From Leptolyngbya boryana PCC 6306 (GTDB lineage: Bacteria > Cyanobacteriota > Cyanobacteriia > Leptolyngbyales > Leptolyngbyaceae), in the NCBI RefSeq assembly GCF_000353285.1, contig NZ_KB731324.1, forward strand, positions 3,242,577-3,306,576: a stretch of DNA of 64,000 nt, in the 5' to 3' direction. Every line of letters starts with the position of its first letter. The stretch's first letter is position 1. Under the pieces are notes generated by a model. That model was not told the origin of the DNA and did not search any database. It saw only the letters and a list, made by a program, of their open reading frames with translations. The position numbers were made by a program, and so were the translations under genes. Below, in pieces: positions 33,852 through 42,773 of the stretch.

Positions 33852-33990
33852 TTAGAGAGATCTTATTTGCTTCTCCAACGTCTTCTAACTCTCGATTTGT
33901 TTTACTAAGCTCTTTACGATCTAAAGAAGAACCGTTTTAGGGAAGGCTAACAGTTCGCCTCATACCAACTTGATTCGGCATCACCCACTG
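33756..33990 (+). mobile_element. Possible remnant of a group II intron 3' end
   Basis: GAGTGCCGTATGAAAGTC resembles the start of domain V, and ACCGTTTTAGGGAAGG-CTAACAG-TTCGCCT (33932-33961) resembles the end of domain V plus domain VI of bacterial introns. About 80 bp of unrelated sequence now separates them, so the catalytic hairpin is broken. No reverse-transcriptase frame is present. This rests on motif memory, not a covariance search. Confidence 0.35.
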
Positions 33991-34099
33991 TTAGCAGCAG
34001 TTCCTTGAGCAAGGAGAAAATAGCAGTTTGACTGCTTAGCCCGGAATAAAAGACTTAAAATACATTCCCAGCAAGGGTTTCAACTGAGGCGATCGCGAT

Positions 34100-34902
34100 T
34101 TAGCTCAAAGTCGATCCAGTCTTTTGAGCAATGATATAAACATGATTCTCAGGATATTGATCGTATTCAAGGTGAAGACACGTACACTGATGCTCAGCCA
34201 GAATCTTTAGGAAAGCATTTACGCCCAGCGTGCTGTACTCAAAGTCCTGACCTTGAAACGTTCCAGAAACTTCACTTTGTCGATATCCGCCTCCACAGGT
34301 GAACATCAGCACGCCATCCGGTTCAAGAGCATCGCATAGCTTTTGTGTAACAGGTTTTGGCGTTGCTGAATGATGGCATGAATTCTGCCCTCATCCCCTA
34401 ACCCCTTCTCCCAATTTGGGAGAAGGGGAACTAGAATTCTGGCTCCCTCTCCCAATTTGGGAGAGGGTTAGGGTGAGGGCTGCAACCGATTCAAACGAAG
34501 AAAACATACTGTGATTCAGCAACGCCCAGGTTTTTGCATCTCTAACGGCAGATGAAATGTGCTATCCCAAGCAACAATCAAGCTATAGCGTTTGGGAGGG
34601 TTCCAACGGCAGATGTCTGCTCGATAGAAGGTGATGCCTGGATGCAGTTGTTTAGCTAAATCAATCATTTCCTCAGACATATCAAGCCCTTCTACCTGAA
34701 ATCCATGTTCTTTTAGGACTTGAATAAAACGTCCGCTGCTGCCACATCCTATATCGATCGCCAATTGCTTCTTAGGAGTAAATTTGATAGCCCGCTCCAA
34801 CTGTGCAATCCCATAAGACGAGCTTTGATGCTGAGTCTGCCACCAAGAGGCAATGCGATCGTATCGAGTAGCGGTATCCTTTGGATGCATATTGATTCTC
34901 AA
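34100..34902 (-). pseudogene. SAM-dependent methyltransferase split by a MITE
   Basis: The N-terminal part (34902 to about 34527) holds the Rossmann motif LAIDIGCGSSGRF, the acidic EGLDMSEEMIDLA and FYRADICRW. It runs into the inserted element and stops after three foreign codons. The C-terminal part (34350-34100) carries VLMFTCGGGYRQSEVSG and ends HVYIIAQKTG. Removing the 168-bp element and one 8-bp target copy restores a single open frame of 208 codons plus stop, in phase, joining LEMQKP to VTQKLCDALEPDG. The gene is therefore a class I methyltransferase recently inactivated by the insertion. Substrate unknown. Confidence 0.88.
34359..34526. mobile_element. 168-bp MITE with 13-bp terminal inverted repeats
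   Basis: The ends are GGCGTTGCTGAAT and ATTCAGCAACGCC, perfect 13-bp inverted repeats. They are flanked by the 8-bp direct repeat CAGGTTTT (34351-34358 and 34527-34534). The interior has two strong hairpins, CCCCTTCTCCCA/TGGGAGAAGGGG and CCCTCTCCCA/TGGGAGAGGG. There is no coding capacity, so it was moved in trans. The parent transposase is not in the window. Confidence 0.9.
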
Positions 34903-35086
34903 CTGACAACTCTCTAAATTCTATTGCTCACACTTCAAACTAAGCTCAGTTGTAACTAACAATTCCAGCAGTCTAGCGTTCTCAAGCAGCAGCTCCAAGC
35001 CGCGTACCGCCATTATCAATCTTGTGAGTCCGTCTGTCTTGAGCTTGTTAGACGACAAAACTGAACAACCGGCCCAAGCCTAAAAG

Positions 35087-35467
35087 CTATCGCCTACGGT
35101 TACGATATTTGGTTTTCGCTTCTTCCGACGCAAGACTATCTACAAAACTTTCTAAAACTCCTCGTACATTGTCATCCATAAAGTGAACATTCAGGGTGGA
35201 AAATGCCAAGTTTACATATTCACTACTTGAATCATTCAATAAATCAATCAGGGCAGCTACATGACGATTAGAATCCTGCTTCATAATTTCAATCACGACC
35301 TCATCTAGTCCGAACGATATGTAATGCTCAACTCTAAGCAATAACTTGCAGTAAAGACTTTCTAGAGGCTTCCAGTATGAGCCAGATAGCCGTGCATAGA
35401 TAACAGATAAGCGCCCTAGTATAAATGCCAGAATAAGATATGGAATACCAACAAGAAGCTGAAGCAT
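35087..35467 (-). CDS. Membrane-anchored protein of unknown function
   Basis: 126 residues. One N-terminal hydrophobic helix (LLVGIPYLILAFILGRLSVIY) is followed by a soluble helical region that could form HEAT-like pairs (DSNRHVAALIDLLNDSSSEYVNLAFSTL). It ends in a basic tail (KTKYRNRRR). No family recognised. It stands alone between decayed regions. Confidence 0.5.
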   Translation of the reverse strand: MLQLLVGIPYLILAFILGRLSVIYARLSGSYWKPLESLYCKLLLRVEHYISFGLDEVVIEIMKQDSNRHVAALIDLLNDSSSEYVNLAFSTLNVHFMDDNVRGVLESFVDSLASEEAKTKYRNRRR

Positions 35468-35522
35468 GAAATAAAATTACTAATTTCTATCGAATACCAT
35501 GAACATCAATAGACATTCAGCA

Positions 35523-35551
35523 ATTCAGTCTAACTATTGTTTAGACTGAAT
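35523..35551. repeat. 11-bp inverted repeat at the start of a repeat array
   Basis: ATTCAGTCTAA and TTAGACTGAAT face each other across 7 nt. The right arm carries the TTAGACTG word that recurs through the next 200 bp. Confidence 0.7.
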
Positions 35552-35747
35552 CTTTCCACCTAATTCTCCAAATTTGGACATTAGACCGAAAGCTCCCTCT
35601 AGAGGGATTTAGACTGCTCAAAGCCAGCATAATATCCCAAATTAGAGAATTAGACCGATTTTTTCTGCATAATTCCGGCTTCTGGAACATTAGATCGACA
35701 GATCGACTGATATTCCGCATAATACCCCTCGACAGCATGTTAGACGG
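35541..35747. repeat. Degenerate interspersed array of TTAGAC(C/T)G words
   Basis: TTAGA-pyrimidine-(C/T/G)G occurs at 35541, 35581, 35609, 35650, 35690 and 35740, spaced 40, 28, 41, 40 and 50 bp. GCATAAT precedes the word by 30 bp or less in three units (about 35627, 35667, 35717). The units are too diverged and too short for a CRISPR. They may be ends or recombination sites of a lost mobile element. Confidence 0.5.
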
Positions 35748-35771
35748 AAAATTTAAGTATTGCTTCTTCAA

Positions 35772-36423
35772 GAAAGCTAGTTCTCGTCTGCCTACGATTC
35801 CAGTTCACCCGGTTAGCTTGAACGGTAACAGTTCTGCTGTGTAGTTGCGGGGGCACTATCAACGAAGCAAGGAGACTCTATTCGCTGCTCCAACAGAACT
35901 GATAGCTAGCAATGAAGATTTCGGCTTGATTTCAAACTTAGACTTGGGGTGGTAAAAACAAATATCAAATTCAAGCAAAAAGCATTGCTAGCTGATTGAA
36001 GACCAAACTCATAGAATAACGAGAACTACTATCAGCTTGATGTAGAGCTTACTAGGATAGATAATGCGACCTTGTATCACATCAACAGAAAACGTTCACA
36101 GCATTTGCTAAGTAACAATTGCTTGTCGAAAAAGTGGTTCTACTTGAGCTTTAAATTGAGCTTTAGGCACGCTATGCAGATGAGCGCCTTGTCACTTGAA
36201 TAGATAGCTTGAATACCGTGCCCTTGTCGATCGAAAAAGTCAGCCAACTGAATTGGTTTCGATGAGATCAAAATCTTCTTTCGCAGAATGAAAAGCTGAC
36301 TAGATTGCAGTTCTATTTTTCTGAACAGCGATATTACAAAATCGGCACACATCCTGCTAACTTTAATAAAGACCACTTTTCCGATGTGAAAAGCGGAAAT
36401 TTAAACCCTTTAATTTCCATACC
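35772..36423. other. Intergenic region before sat
   Basis: About 650 bp with no convincing gene. A minus-strand frame at 36140-36376 lacks a ribosome site and has an unusual Ile/Lys-rich make-up. The sat promoter should lie in the last 100 bp. Confidence 0.4.
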
Positions 36424-37587
36424 ATGAGTCACCCTGACGGCATCGCACCGCACGGCGGAGAATTAATTAACCGCATTGTTACTGGCGCTCAGCGCGAAGA
36501 ATTCCTCTCAAAAGCTGAATTCCTGCCTCGTGTTCAATTAGACGAACGAGCAGTCTCTGATCTACAACTGATCGCGATCGGTGGATTTAGCCCTTTGACC
36601 GGATTTATGGGCAAAGCCGATTACGATCGTGTGGTCGAAGAAATGCACCTGGCCAATGGGTTACCCTGGTCGATTCCGGTCACACTTTCGGTGACTGAAG
36701 AAGTTGCTGCACCGCTACAAGAAGGCAGCTTAGTCCGTTTAGATGACTCGGCTGGACGATATATCGGCGTATTACAGTTGAGCGAGAAATACACATACGA
36801 CAAAGCGCGCGAAGCCGTAAAAGTTTACCGCACCGATGAAGAAAAGCATCCTGGAGTTGCGGTCGTTTACGCTCAAGGCAATGTCAATTTGGCAGGCGAA
36901 GTTTGGTTATTAGAGCGTGATCCGCATCCGCTATTCCCGTCTTATCAGATTGATCCAGCCGTGTCGCGGGCTGCATTTCGAGAAAAAGGATGGAAAACAG
37001 TGGTTGGATTCCAAACTCGCAATCCGATTCACCGCGCGCATGAATACATCATCAAGTGCGCCTTGGAAACGGTAGATGGATTGTTCTTGCATCCATTGGT
37101 CGGTGCAACGAAAGAAGATGACATCTCGGCAGACATTCGGATGCGCTGCTACGAAATCATGTTGGAGCATTACTTCCCCAACGATCGAGTCATTCTCGCC
37201 ATCAATCCCGCAGCCATGCGCTATGCCGGACCTCGCGAAGCCATTTTCCACGCGCTCGTTCGGAAAAACTATGGCTGTACCCATTTCATTGTGGGACGAG
37301 ATCATGCAGGAGTCGGCGACTACTACGGCACATACGACGCTCAATATATCTTTGATGAGTTTGAGCCAGGTGCATTAGGCATTCAGCCTCTGAAATTTGA
37401 ACATGCGTTTTACTGCACTCGGACACAAGGGATGGCGACGACCAAGACCAGCCCGAGTTTGCCAGAAGAACGCATTCACTTGTCAGGGACGAAAGTGAGA
37501 GAAATGCTGCGTCGGGGTGAGTTGCCGCCACCTGAATTCTCACGTCCTGAAGTTGCAGCAGAATTGGCGAAGGCGATGAAGGTTTAA
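36424..37587 (+). CDS. sat: ATP sulfurylase
   Basis: Adenylates sulfate to adenosine-5'-phosphosulfate, the first step of sulfate assimilation. 387 residues, the normal size of the bacterial single-domain enzyme without an APS-kinase fusion. Signature stretches are [15 protein letters not shown], the nucleotide-binding [43 protein letters not shown] and [17 protein letters not shown] at 36424. Monocistronic, closed by a perfect terminator. Confidence 0.96.
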   Translation: MSHPDGIAPHGGELINRIVTGAQREEFLSKAEFLPRVQLDERAVSDLQLIAIGGFSPLTGFMGKADYDRVVEEMHLANGLPWSIPVTLSVTEEVAAPLQEGSLVRLDDSAGRYIGVLQLSEKYTYDKAREAVKVYRTDEEKHPGVAVVYAQGNVNLAGEVWLLERDPHPLFPSYQIDPAVSRAAFREKGWKTVVGFQTRNPIHRAHEYIIKCALETVDGLFLHPLVGATKEDDISADIRMRCYEIMLEHYFPNDRVILAINPAAMRYAGPREAIFHALVRKNYGCTHFIVGRDHAGVGDYYGTYDAQYIFDEFEPGALGIQPLKFEHAFYCTRTQGMATTKTSPSLPEERIHLSGTKVREMLRRGELPPPEFSRPEVAAELAKAMKV

Positions 37588-37603
37588 TCACATCTCCATC
37601 ATT

Positions 37604-37639
37604 AAAAAAGAGACGTTGCGATCGCAACGTCTCTTTTTT
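37604..37639. terminator. Perfect-palindrome terminator after sat
   Basis: An 18-bp perfect palindrome centred on a HIP1 octamer, with arms AAAAAAGAGACGTTGCGA and its complement. It ends in a T run on both strands and serves sat and the convergent oxidoreductase. Confidence 0.92.
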
Positions 37640-37690
37640 TAGCAAGACATTCTGCCTCGGGTAGAAGCAGAATTTGCGAATGATTGCGTT

Positions 37691-39388
37691 CTACACTACG
37701 CTCTGTTCTAGCTTGATCGCTCTCTGTGCTCTTGGTAAGTAGTTAAACTTCAACCAATCGGCTAACCGCAGCGACATACCAACAATCATCAGCGTCGGAT
37801 TAGCATAGCCCGCCGTTGGGAAAACAGAGCTACCTGCAATGAACAGTCCTTCTACGCCATGAACTTGGCAATTAGAATCGACCACGCCTTGAGTGGGATC
37901 ATCTGACATGCGCGTTGTGCCCGTCGGATGAGCGCGATCGCTAAAGTTCGACTCCCACCCTTCTTTTTGATCCAACCACGCTGATAGCGTTGGCTTCGGT
38001 AGACCTAAGCGATCGAATTCATCACAAATTAAATGCGCTAAGCGTCGAACAGATTGCCGTTCTTGTTCGCTAATTTTCCAGTTCAGTTTGGAAATCGGCA
38101 TGCCTAAGCGATCGACTTTATCCGACAACATCACGCGGCTATCGGGATCAGGACGCTGCTCAACATGACAGAACAATTCCACTTTTTCTGCCTTGTTAAT
38201 CGTGGGACGATGCTTTAAATAGCGGCGATACAGCCCATGTCCAATCTCAGGAGAACGAGTCAGGACGTTCAAAGCCGTTTGGTAAGACTTGAGCGAAATT
38301 TTCCCTTCTTTTAAGCGGGTCTTCAAGTCTTTTAACGTGTTCCAAGCATCGTCTTCAGAGGCTACCGTTTCGAGATAAGCTGCACAGTTGAGTAGTTGCT
38401 CTTTCTCCTGCAATTTGTGGCTTAAAGCAATGCCATGCAGATACACATGCCGCCCTTTCGCATCATCTAGCCAGTAATGCCCAAAGCGATTGCGCACCTC
38501 TTGTGCCGAGTCTGGGTCAAAACTGCCCAACACACAGCCTGGATGATCCATTAAGAAGCGCCCAACGAGATCGTTTTGATTACCAACGCCATGCGGCACA
38601 ATCCGATTCGATGCCAACATGAGCCGGGCATTTTCGACTCCACCACAGGCAAGCACGATCGCTCGAGCTTTCACACAGGCTTTTTTCCCTTCTAGTGTCG
38701 AAACTTCAACCGATTCCAGTTTCGTTCCAGCTTGATTCGTATTGAGATGCGTGACATTCGCGTGCAGAATCAACTGGATATTAGGCGCGCCCTCCGGCAT
38801 AAAGTCTTGTCCAAATCGCATTGGTTCATGGCGGTTTGTCACGTGTTTGCTAAACTGCCAGAACACAGGCTGCACCTTTGATGTATTCAGCGAAGCAGGG
38901 CGATTGACTCTAAATTTTTCCCAAAGCCGCTCATCATAACAGTGAGGACCAATCCCCAGATTCTCGCCGCCTCGGACTAAATAAGGATCGAGGCTACGAC
39001 GAGAGATTGACCAACCTGAGTAAGGAACCCACGATCGTTCCTTAAAATCTAATTCATCAAACGGTGCCACCCGACCTGTCCAAATATGAGACGATCCGCC
39101 CAAAATTCGAGAGCGGATTACATCTTGATTGAGTTGGCGCGGCGCACCAATATTTTCAATTTCATACAGCGCTTGCGTTTCAGGTTCTTCTGACTTGCCC
39201 CCGCTTTCTAAAATCACAACTTTAACATTCGTTCCTACAAACTCTTTCGCGATTGAGAGTCCTGCTGGACCACTTCCCACAATACATAGATCAGTTTCGA
39301 TAACCAGATTATCTTTCAAAGCTCTGAGGTCACTGACGTTCACACTAACTACTCCGTTGCCAAATCGAATCCTTTCAATCACACTCAC
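37691..39388 (-). CDS. GMC-family FAD-dependent oxidoreductase
   Basis: 565 residues. The FAD-binding Rossmann motif is DLCIVGSGPAGLSIAKEF at about 35. The GMC pattern ILGGSSHIWTG follows, and the C-terminal part holds HPTGTTRMSDDPTQGVVD and FPTAGYANPTLMIVGMSLRLAD. It resembles the glucose-methanol-choline and cholesterol-oxidase-like group, often linked to polysaccharide clusters in cyanobacteria. The substrate is probably a sugar or sterol-like alcohol but is not predictable. It faces sat, and an O-antigen-ligase-like gene diverges from it. Confidence 0.85.
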   Translation of the reverse strand: MSVIERIRFGNGVVSVNVSDLRALKDNLVIETDLCIVGSGPAGLSIAKEFVGTNVKVVILESGGKSEEPETQALYEIENIGAPRQLNQDVIRSRILGGSSHIWTGRVAPFDELDFKERSWVPYSGWSISRRSLDPYLVRGGENLGIGPHCYDERLWEKFRVNRPASLNTSKVQPVFWQFSKHVTNRHEPMRFGQDFMPEGAPNIQLILHANVTHLNTNQAGTKLESVEVSTLEGKKACVKARAIVLACGGVENARLMLASNRIVPHGVGNQNDLVGRFLMDHPGCVLGSFDPDSAQEVRNRFGHYWLDDAKGRHVYLHGIALSHKLQEKEQLLNCAAYLETVASEDDAWNTLKDLKTRLKEGKISLKSYQTALNVLTRSPEIGHGLYRRYLKHRPTINKAEKVELFCHVEQRPDPDSRVMLSDKVDRLGMPISKLNWKISEQERQSVRRLAHLICDEFDRLGLPKPTLSAWLDQKEGWESNFSDRAHPTGTTRMSDDPTQGVVDSNCQVHGVEGLFIAGSSVFPTAGYANPTLMIVGMSLRLADWLKFNYLPRAQRAIKLEQSVV

Positions 39389-39923
39389 TCCGATAGAGCA
39401 AAGCTTTCTTCACAACGATGTTGCGAAAATGACTTCAATGCACCTAAAGATAAAGTGAGTAGCACTATTCATTCCGTATAGAAAAGACGAAGATGAACAT
39501 CTCGGGAAATGCCCATCAATCCGACTGTTCCTTTTTGTTCTTTAAAGCACAAGTTTGCTCTCAAGATCGGCGCGGAAGAACACGTAGAATATACGCTAGG
39601 GGACAAGTTGATTCTGTAAACTCCGATCAACTTTGCAGAAAATCTATGTAAAAACCCGGGATCATTAGGTTTGCATCAAAGAATGTTTAATTTGTGTAAA
39701 GTTAGCTTGTGCTGATCATTGAAATTACTACTGTGAAAGGTTTTTATCAGATTTTTCGGTGATCAAACTCCGGAGTTTTACGGTTGTTGAATTCCTCATA
39801 ATTGGTAAGGCAGTGTCAAGATTCTCCGGATTTCGGGTGTCGAATGTGATTTTGAGGAGCAAGACCCTTTAAACTCATTGCAGGTCTCGATCGAGATATT
39901 GCATTCAATCCATAGACTGAGAC
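39389..39923. promoter_or_regulatory. 535-bp divergent region of the polysaccharide locus
   Basis: No gene. It separates the leftward GMC gene from the rightward ligase gene and should hold both promoters. A few TTTGCATC- and GTGTAAAG-like words are present but no repeat stands out. Confidence 0.35.
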
Positions 39924-41213
39924 GTGAAAAAGCTGCTTCTGTTTGCTGAAACCTGTTTCGTCATCTTCGGCTTAACCTTCTTTACAGGCGGTCTTGCCTT
40001 GGGAGGCAGTGAGGATGGAACCACATCTGGTCCTGTTCCAGTGATTGTGATGACCGCCATACGGTACTTCATCTGGTTAGTGAGTACCTTACTAGTGATG
40101 CTCAATGCCAAACGCGCCATCATCACAGTGAAGCGAGATTGGATATTGTGGCTCTTTATCGGAATTGTCCTTTTCTCCTTCGCCTGGTCAGACTTTCCCC
40201 AATGGACGCTCCTCGCCAATCGAGAAGTGCTCCAGATGACTACCTTTGGGCTGTACATCGCTACTCGGTTTTCACTGACTCAGCAGGTGAAACTTTACGC
40301 GATGACATTTGCGATCGGGGGACTAGCAAGTGCTGCGCTTGCCTTGGGCGTACCCTCGATTGGAAAACATCTTGTCGATCACCCTGGGGCGTGGAAAGGG
40401 ATTTACGACTACAAAAACACCTTTGGCAGCATGATGGTGATCGCAATGGTGTCGTTCTTTGCGCTGCCGATTGAACATCCGCGCGATCGCTGGCTCAAAT
40501 GGATTGGGATTGCTGGAGCAACTGCACTGATTCTGCTCTCGACCTCCAGAACGGCTTTGCTTTTGGGTGTCGCGATGTTAGCCATGATGACATTTTATCG
40601 AAACTTCCGATGGCAAGGGAGAAAATCGATCGTGCTTGGAAGTTTGGGAGTTTTAGTCTTAGGTTCGACTGTGGTTGGGGTCTTATCGAATTGGACTGAG
40701 TTGCTCAAAGCATTTGGAAGAGATCCAACGTTGACGGGACGAACCTACATTTGGTCAGTTGCGCTTGATCGCTTGTGGGATCGCCCTTGGTTCGGCTTTG
40801 GTCGCAGTGCGTTCTGGTCGCCTGAAAGCCCGTATCCAAAGGCGATTGGTTATTATCTATCCCAGAGTTTTAATGCACCTCACGCTCACAATGGGTTTAT
40901 TGAAGTCGCTCTAGATGTTGGTTTGGTTGGATTAGCGCTGTTTTTAATCTGCTATGTGATTGGGTTTGTGATGGCTCTGATGAAAGCGTATGGGTCTAAG
41001 CATCCAGAGCATCTTTGGGCGTTGGGCTTTTTGACCTTTCTAGCGCTAAATAATGTCACCGAGAGCTACATGTTGCGGTTGGCAAATATCTACTGGGTTT
41101 TGTTTGTTGCTACCATTCTGACGGTGAAGCAGAAAGTGCCAGCGTTTGAGGATGAACGTGAACGAGTTCCAGAAGTTTCACAGTTGCGACAGTTCTCTGA
41201 GTCTCAAACTTGA
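39924..41213 (+). CDS. O-antigen ligase/polymerase-like membrane protein
   Basis: 429 residues with about ten transmembrane helices. The pfam04932-type core is seen: FGRDPTLTGRTYIWSVALDRL, PWFGFGRSAFW and the periplasmic-loop PHAHNGFIEVALDVGLVGLA with the key His. The start is a GTG at 39924. Expected to polymerise or ligate repeat units of an exopolysaccharide at the periplasmic face of the inner membrane. First rightward gene of the polysaccharide locus; closed by a terminator. Confidence 0.85.
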   Translation: MKKLLLFAETCFVIFGLTFFTGGLALGGSEDGTTSGPVPVIVMTAIRYFIWLVSTLLVMLNAKRAIITVKRDWILWLFIGIVLFSFAWSDFPQWTLLANREVLQMTTFGLYIATRFSLTQQVKLYAMTFAIGGLASAALALGVPSIGKHLVDHPGAWKGIYDYKNTFGSMMVIAMVSFFALPIEHPRDRWLKWIGIAGATALILLSTSRTALLLGVAMLAMMTFYRNFRWQGRKSIVLGSLGVLVLGSTVVGVLSNWTELLKAFGRDPTLTGRTYIWSVALDRLWDRPWFGFGRSAFWSPESPYPKAIGYYLSQSFNAPHAHNGFIEVALDVGLVGLALFLICYVIGFVMALMKAYGSKHPEHLWALGFLTFLALNNVTESYMLRLANIYWVLFVATILTVKQKVPAFEDERERVPEVSQLRQFSESQT

Positions 41214-41233
41214 GGACGGATCATCTCTCTTGC

Positions 41234-41274
41234 AACAGCGCGGCTCCATCCATGGATAGAGCCGCGCTGTTTTG
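41234..41274. terminator. Terminator after the O-antigen-ligase-like gene
   Basis: Perfect 13-bp stem AACAGCGCGGCTC/GAGCCGCGCTGTT, then TTTT; usable from both sides of a convergent pair. Confidence 0.88.
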
Positions 41275-41336
41275 ATCTAATGTTCAATTCGATGACTTTA
41301 GTCTGTTCCAAAGCGCGATCGCAGTTCACACTTTGC

Positions 41337-42344
41337 TTAAATCGCAGGCTCTTTATACTCGATCAACTTAGCTTGTTGACCACGTAGCTTAGTTGACCAA
41401 TAGTTAAACTGTCCAATCGATTCAGGAAATTTTCCTAACACACAAAATCCTGCATACGATCGCGCATCAGATGCCGAATCTCCCCGACTCAGACGATAGC
41501 GATAGATTTTCCAGCACAGCAACGGATAGCCCAAAAACGCGAGCAAGCTTAGCCCTGACGTAAAATACGCTAGCCCGATTGCAACTAGCGGCAGTCCCAT
41601 GACCCAGCCCCAGTGCTTGCGATTTTCGCGCACCATATACCGTTCAGGTGGCGCCCCATGTAAATCTGTCCACGCTGCCATTGCCCAACCGCCACGAACT
41701 GAACGCTTCCACCACTGCCGAAATTCCAGCATAGCGGCATCATGTCGCGTCATTTCGGCATCAATTCGCTGAATCTTCCAGCCCAATTTCCGCAAGCGCA
41801 CACACATCTCAGGCTCTTCACCTGCGATCAGGGTTTCGTTATATCCGCCCACGGCTTGGATCGCTTCGACCCGTATCAAGGCATCGCCTCCACAGGCTTC
41901 TGCTTCTCCCACAGGCGTATTCCACTCCATGTCAGCTAAACGGTTATAGACAGATCGCTCTGGAAATCGCTCTCGCCGTCGTCCACACACGATCGCGAAT
42001 GTTGCGTCACTCGCGAATGCCGCGATCGCAGTCTCGATCCATCCTTCAACGAGTTCGCAATCGCCATCAATGAATTGCACATATTTGAGATCTGGAACCT
42101 GGGCGACCAGATGCCGGAATCCAGCATTTCGCCCCCGCGCCATCGTAAACGGAATCGATAAATCCAAATTGACAACCTGAACTCCAAGCGACTCCGCAAA
42201 TGCAACGCTGCCATCGGTTGATCCTGAATCCACATAGACGATCAATGTTCCGGTTGGCATTTGGGCGACCAAGGATTTCAGACATCGCACCAGTCGATCT
42301 CCTTCATTTCTGCCGATCGCGACTACCCCAATTTTTTCCAACAT
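41337..42344 (-). CDS. Family-2 glycosyltransferase with C-terminal membrane segment
   Basis: 335 residues from the ATG at 42344; a TTG at 42371 is the alternative. The GT-A fold begins IGVVAIGRNEGDRLVRCLKSL, with VYVDSGSTDGSV, the DXD-like FIDGDCEL and CGGDALIRVEAIQAVGGYNE. Two hydrophobic stretches near the C-terminus (VMGLPLVAIGLAYFTSG, LLAFLGYPLLCW) anchor it. Likely transfers a sugar to a lipid-linked intermediate of the exopolysaccharide. Leftward, unlike its neighbours. Confidence 0.82.
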   Translation of the reverse strand: MLEKIGVVAIGRNEGDRLVRCLKSLVAQMPTGTLIVYVDSGSTDGSVAFAESLGVQVVNLDLSIPFTMARGRNAGFRHLVAQVPDLKYVQFIDGDCELVEGWIETAIAAFASDATFAIVCGRRRERFPERSVYNRLADMEWNTPVGEAEACGGDALIRVEAIQAVGGYNETLIAGEEPEMCVRLRKLGWKIQRIDAEMTRHDAAMLEFRQWWKRSVRGGWAMAAWTDLHGAPPERYMVRENRKHWGWVMGLPLVAIGLAYFTSGLSLLAFLGYPLLCWKIYRYRLSRGDSASDARSYAGFCVLGKFPESIGQFNYWSTKLRGQQAKLIEYKEPAI

Positions 42345-42773
42345 GATCTTAAGTCGCTCAACTTTGTCCAAGTTAATGATTACAAGCCCTGCACCGTCAC
42401 GAGTAACAATCTATAACTTTTAGGATTTGATAGATTGCTGCTCTATCTATAAATCGCCCCATCCATCAATCGTTGCGGTATGTAATTAGGATGACAGTAA
42501 ATTATCTTCAAAAAAATTATATTGGCATTTACAGTAATCGTGATTAGAACCTTTTAACCATGAACAGATGAATCAATCTTATCGGTAGACCTAGATCACA
42601 TTCGCAGCGTTTCAGTGCTATTCCATGGCGTGGTTCAATATTTTCATCGCTCCTTCACAATTCCATGACTTCCAGCAAAGAATGAAAAAGAGTAAGCTCA
42701 AAGAATTGTGAAAATATGCTCCGTTCTTATACTGAGACTAATTTCCTATCCGTAAGTTGCACTCTGAAGTCTT
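42345..42773. other. Intergenic region between two divergent glycosyltransferases
   Basis: About 430 bp, AT-rich, without a gene; must contain the promoters of both flanking genes. No distinct element seen. Confidence 0.35.

Noticed and set aside
33839-33940. 33-residue frame beginning in the second 48-bp repeat
   Set aside because: The ATG arises from the duplicated, intron-like sequence and the product has no coding character.
35541-35747. Repeat array considered as a CRISPR or integron attC array
   Set aside because: Repeat words are 7-8 bp, vary in spacing (28-50 bp) and lack the palindromic attC core; no cas or integrase gene is near.
36140-36376. 78-codon minus-strand frame before sat
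   Set aside because: No Shine-Dalgarno, odd composition, no recognisable domain.
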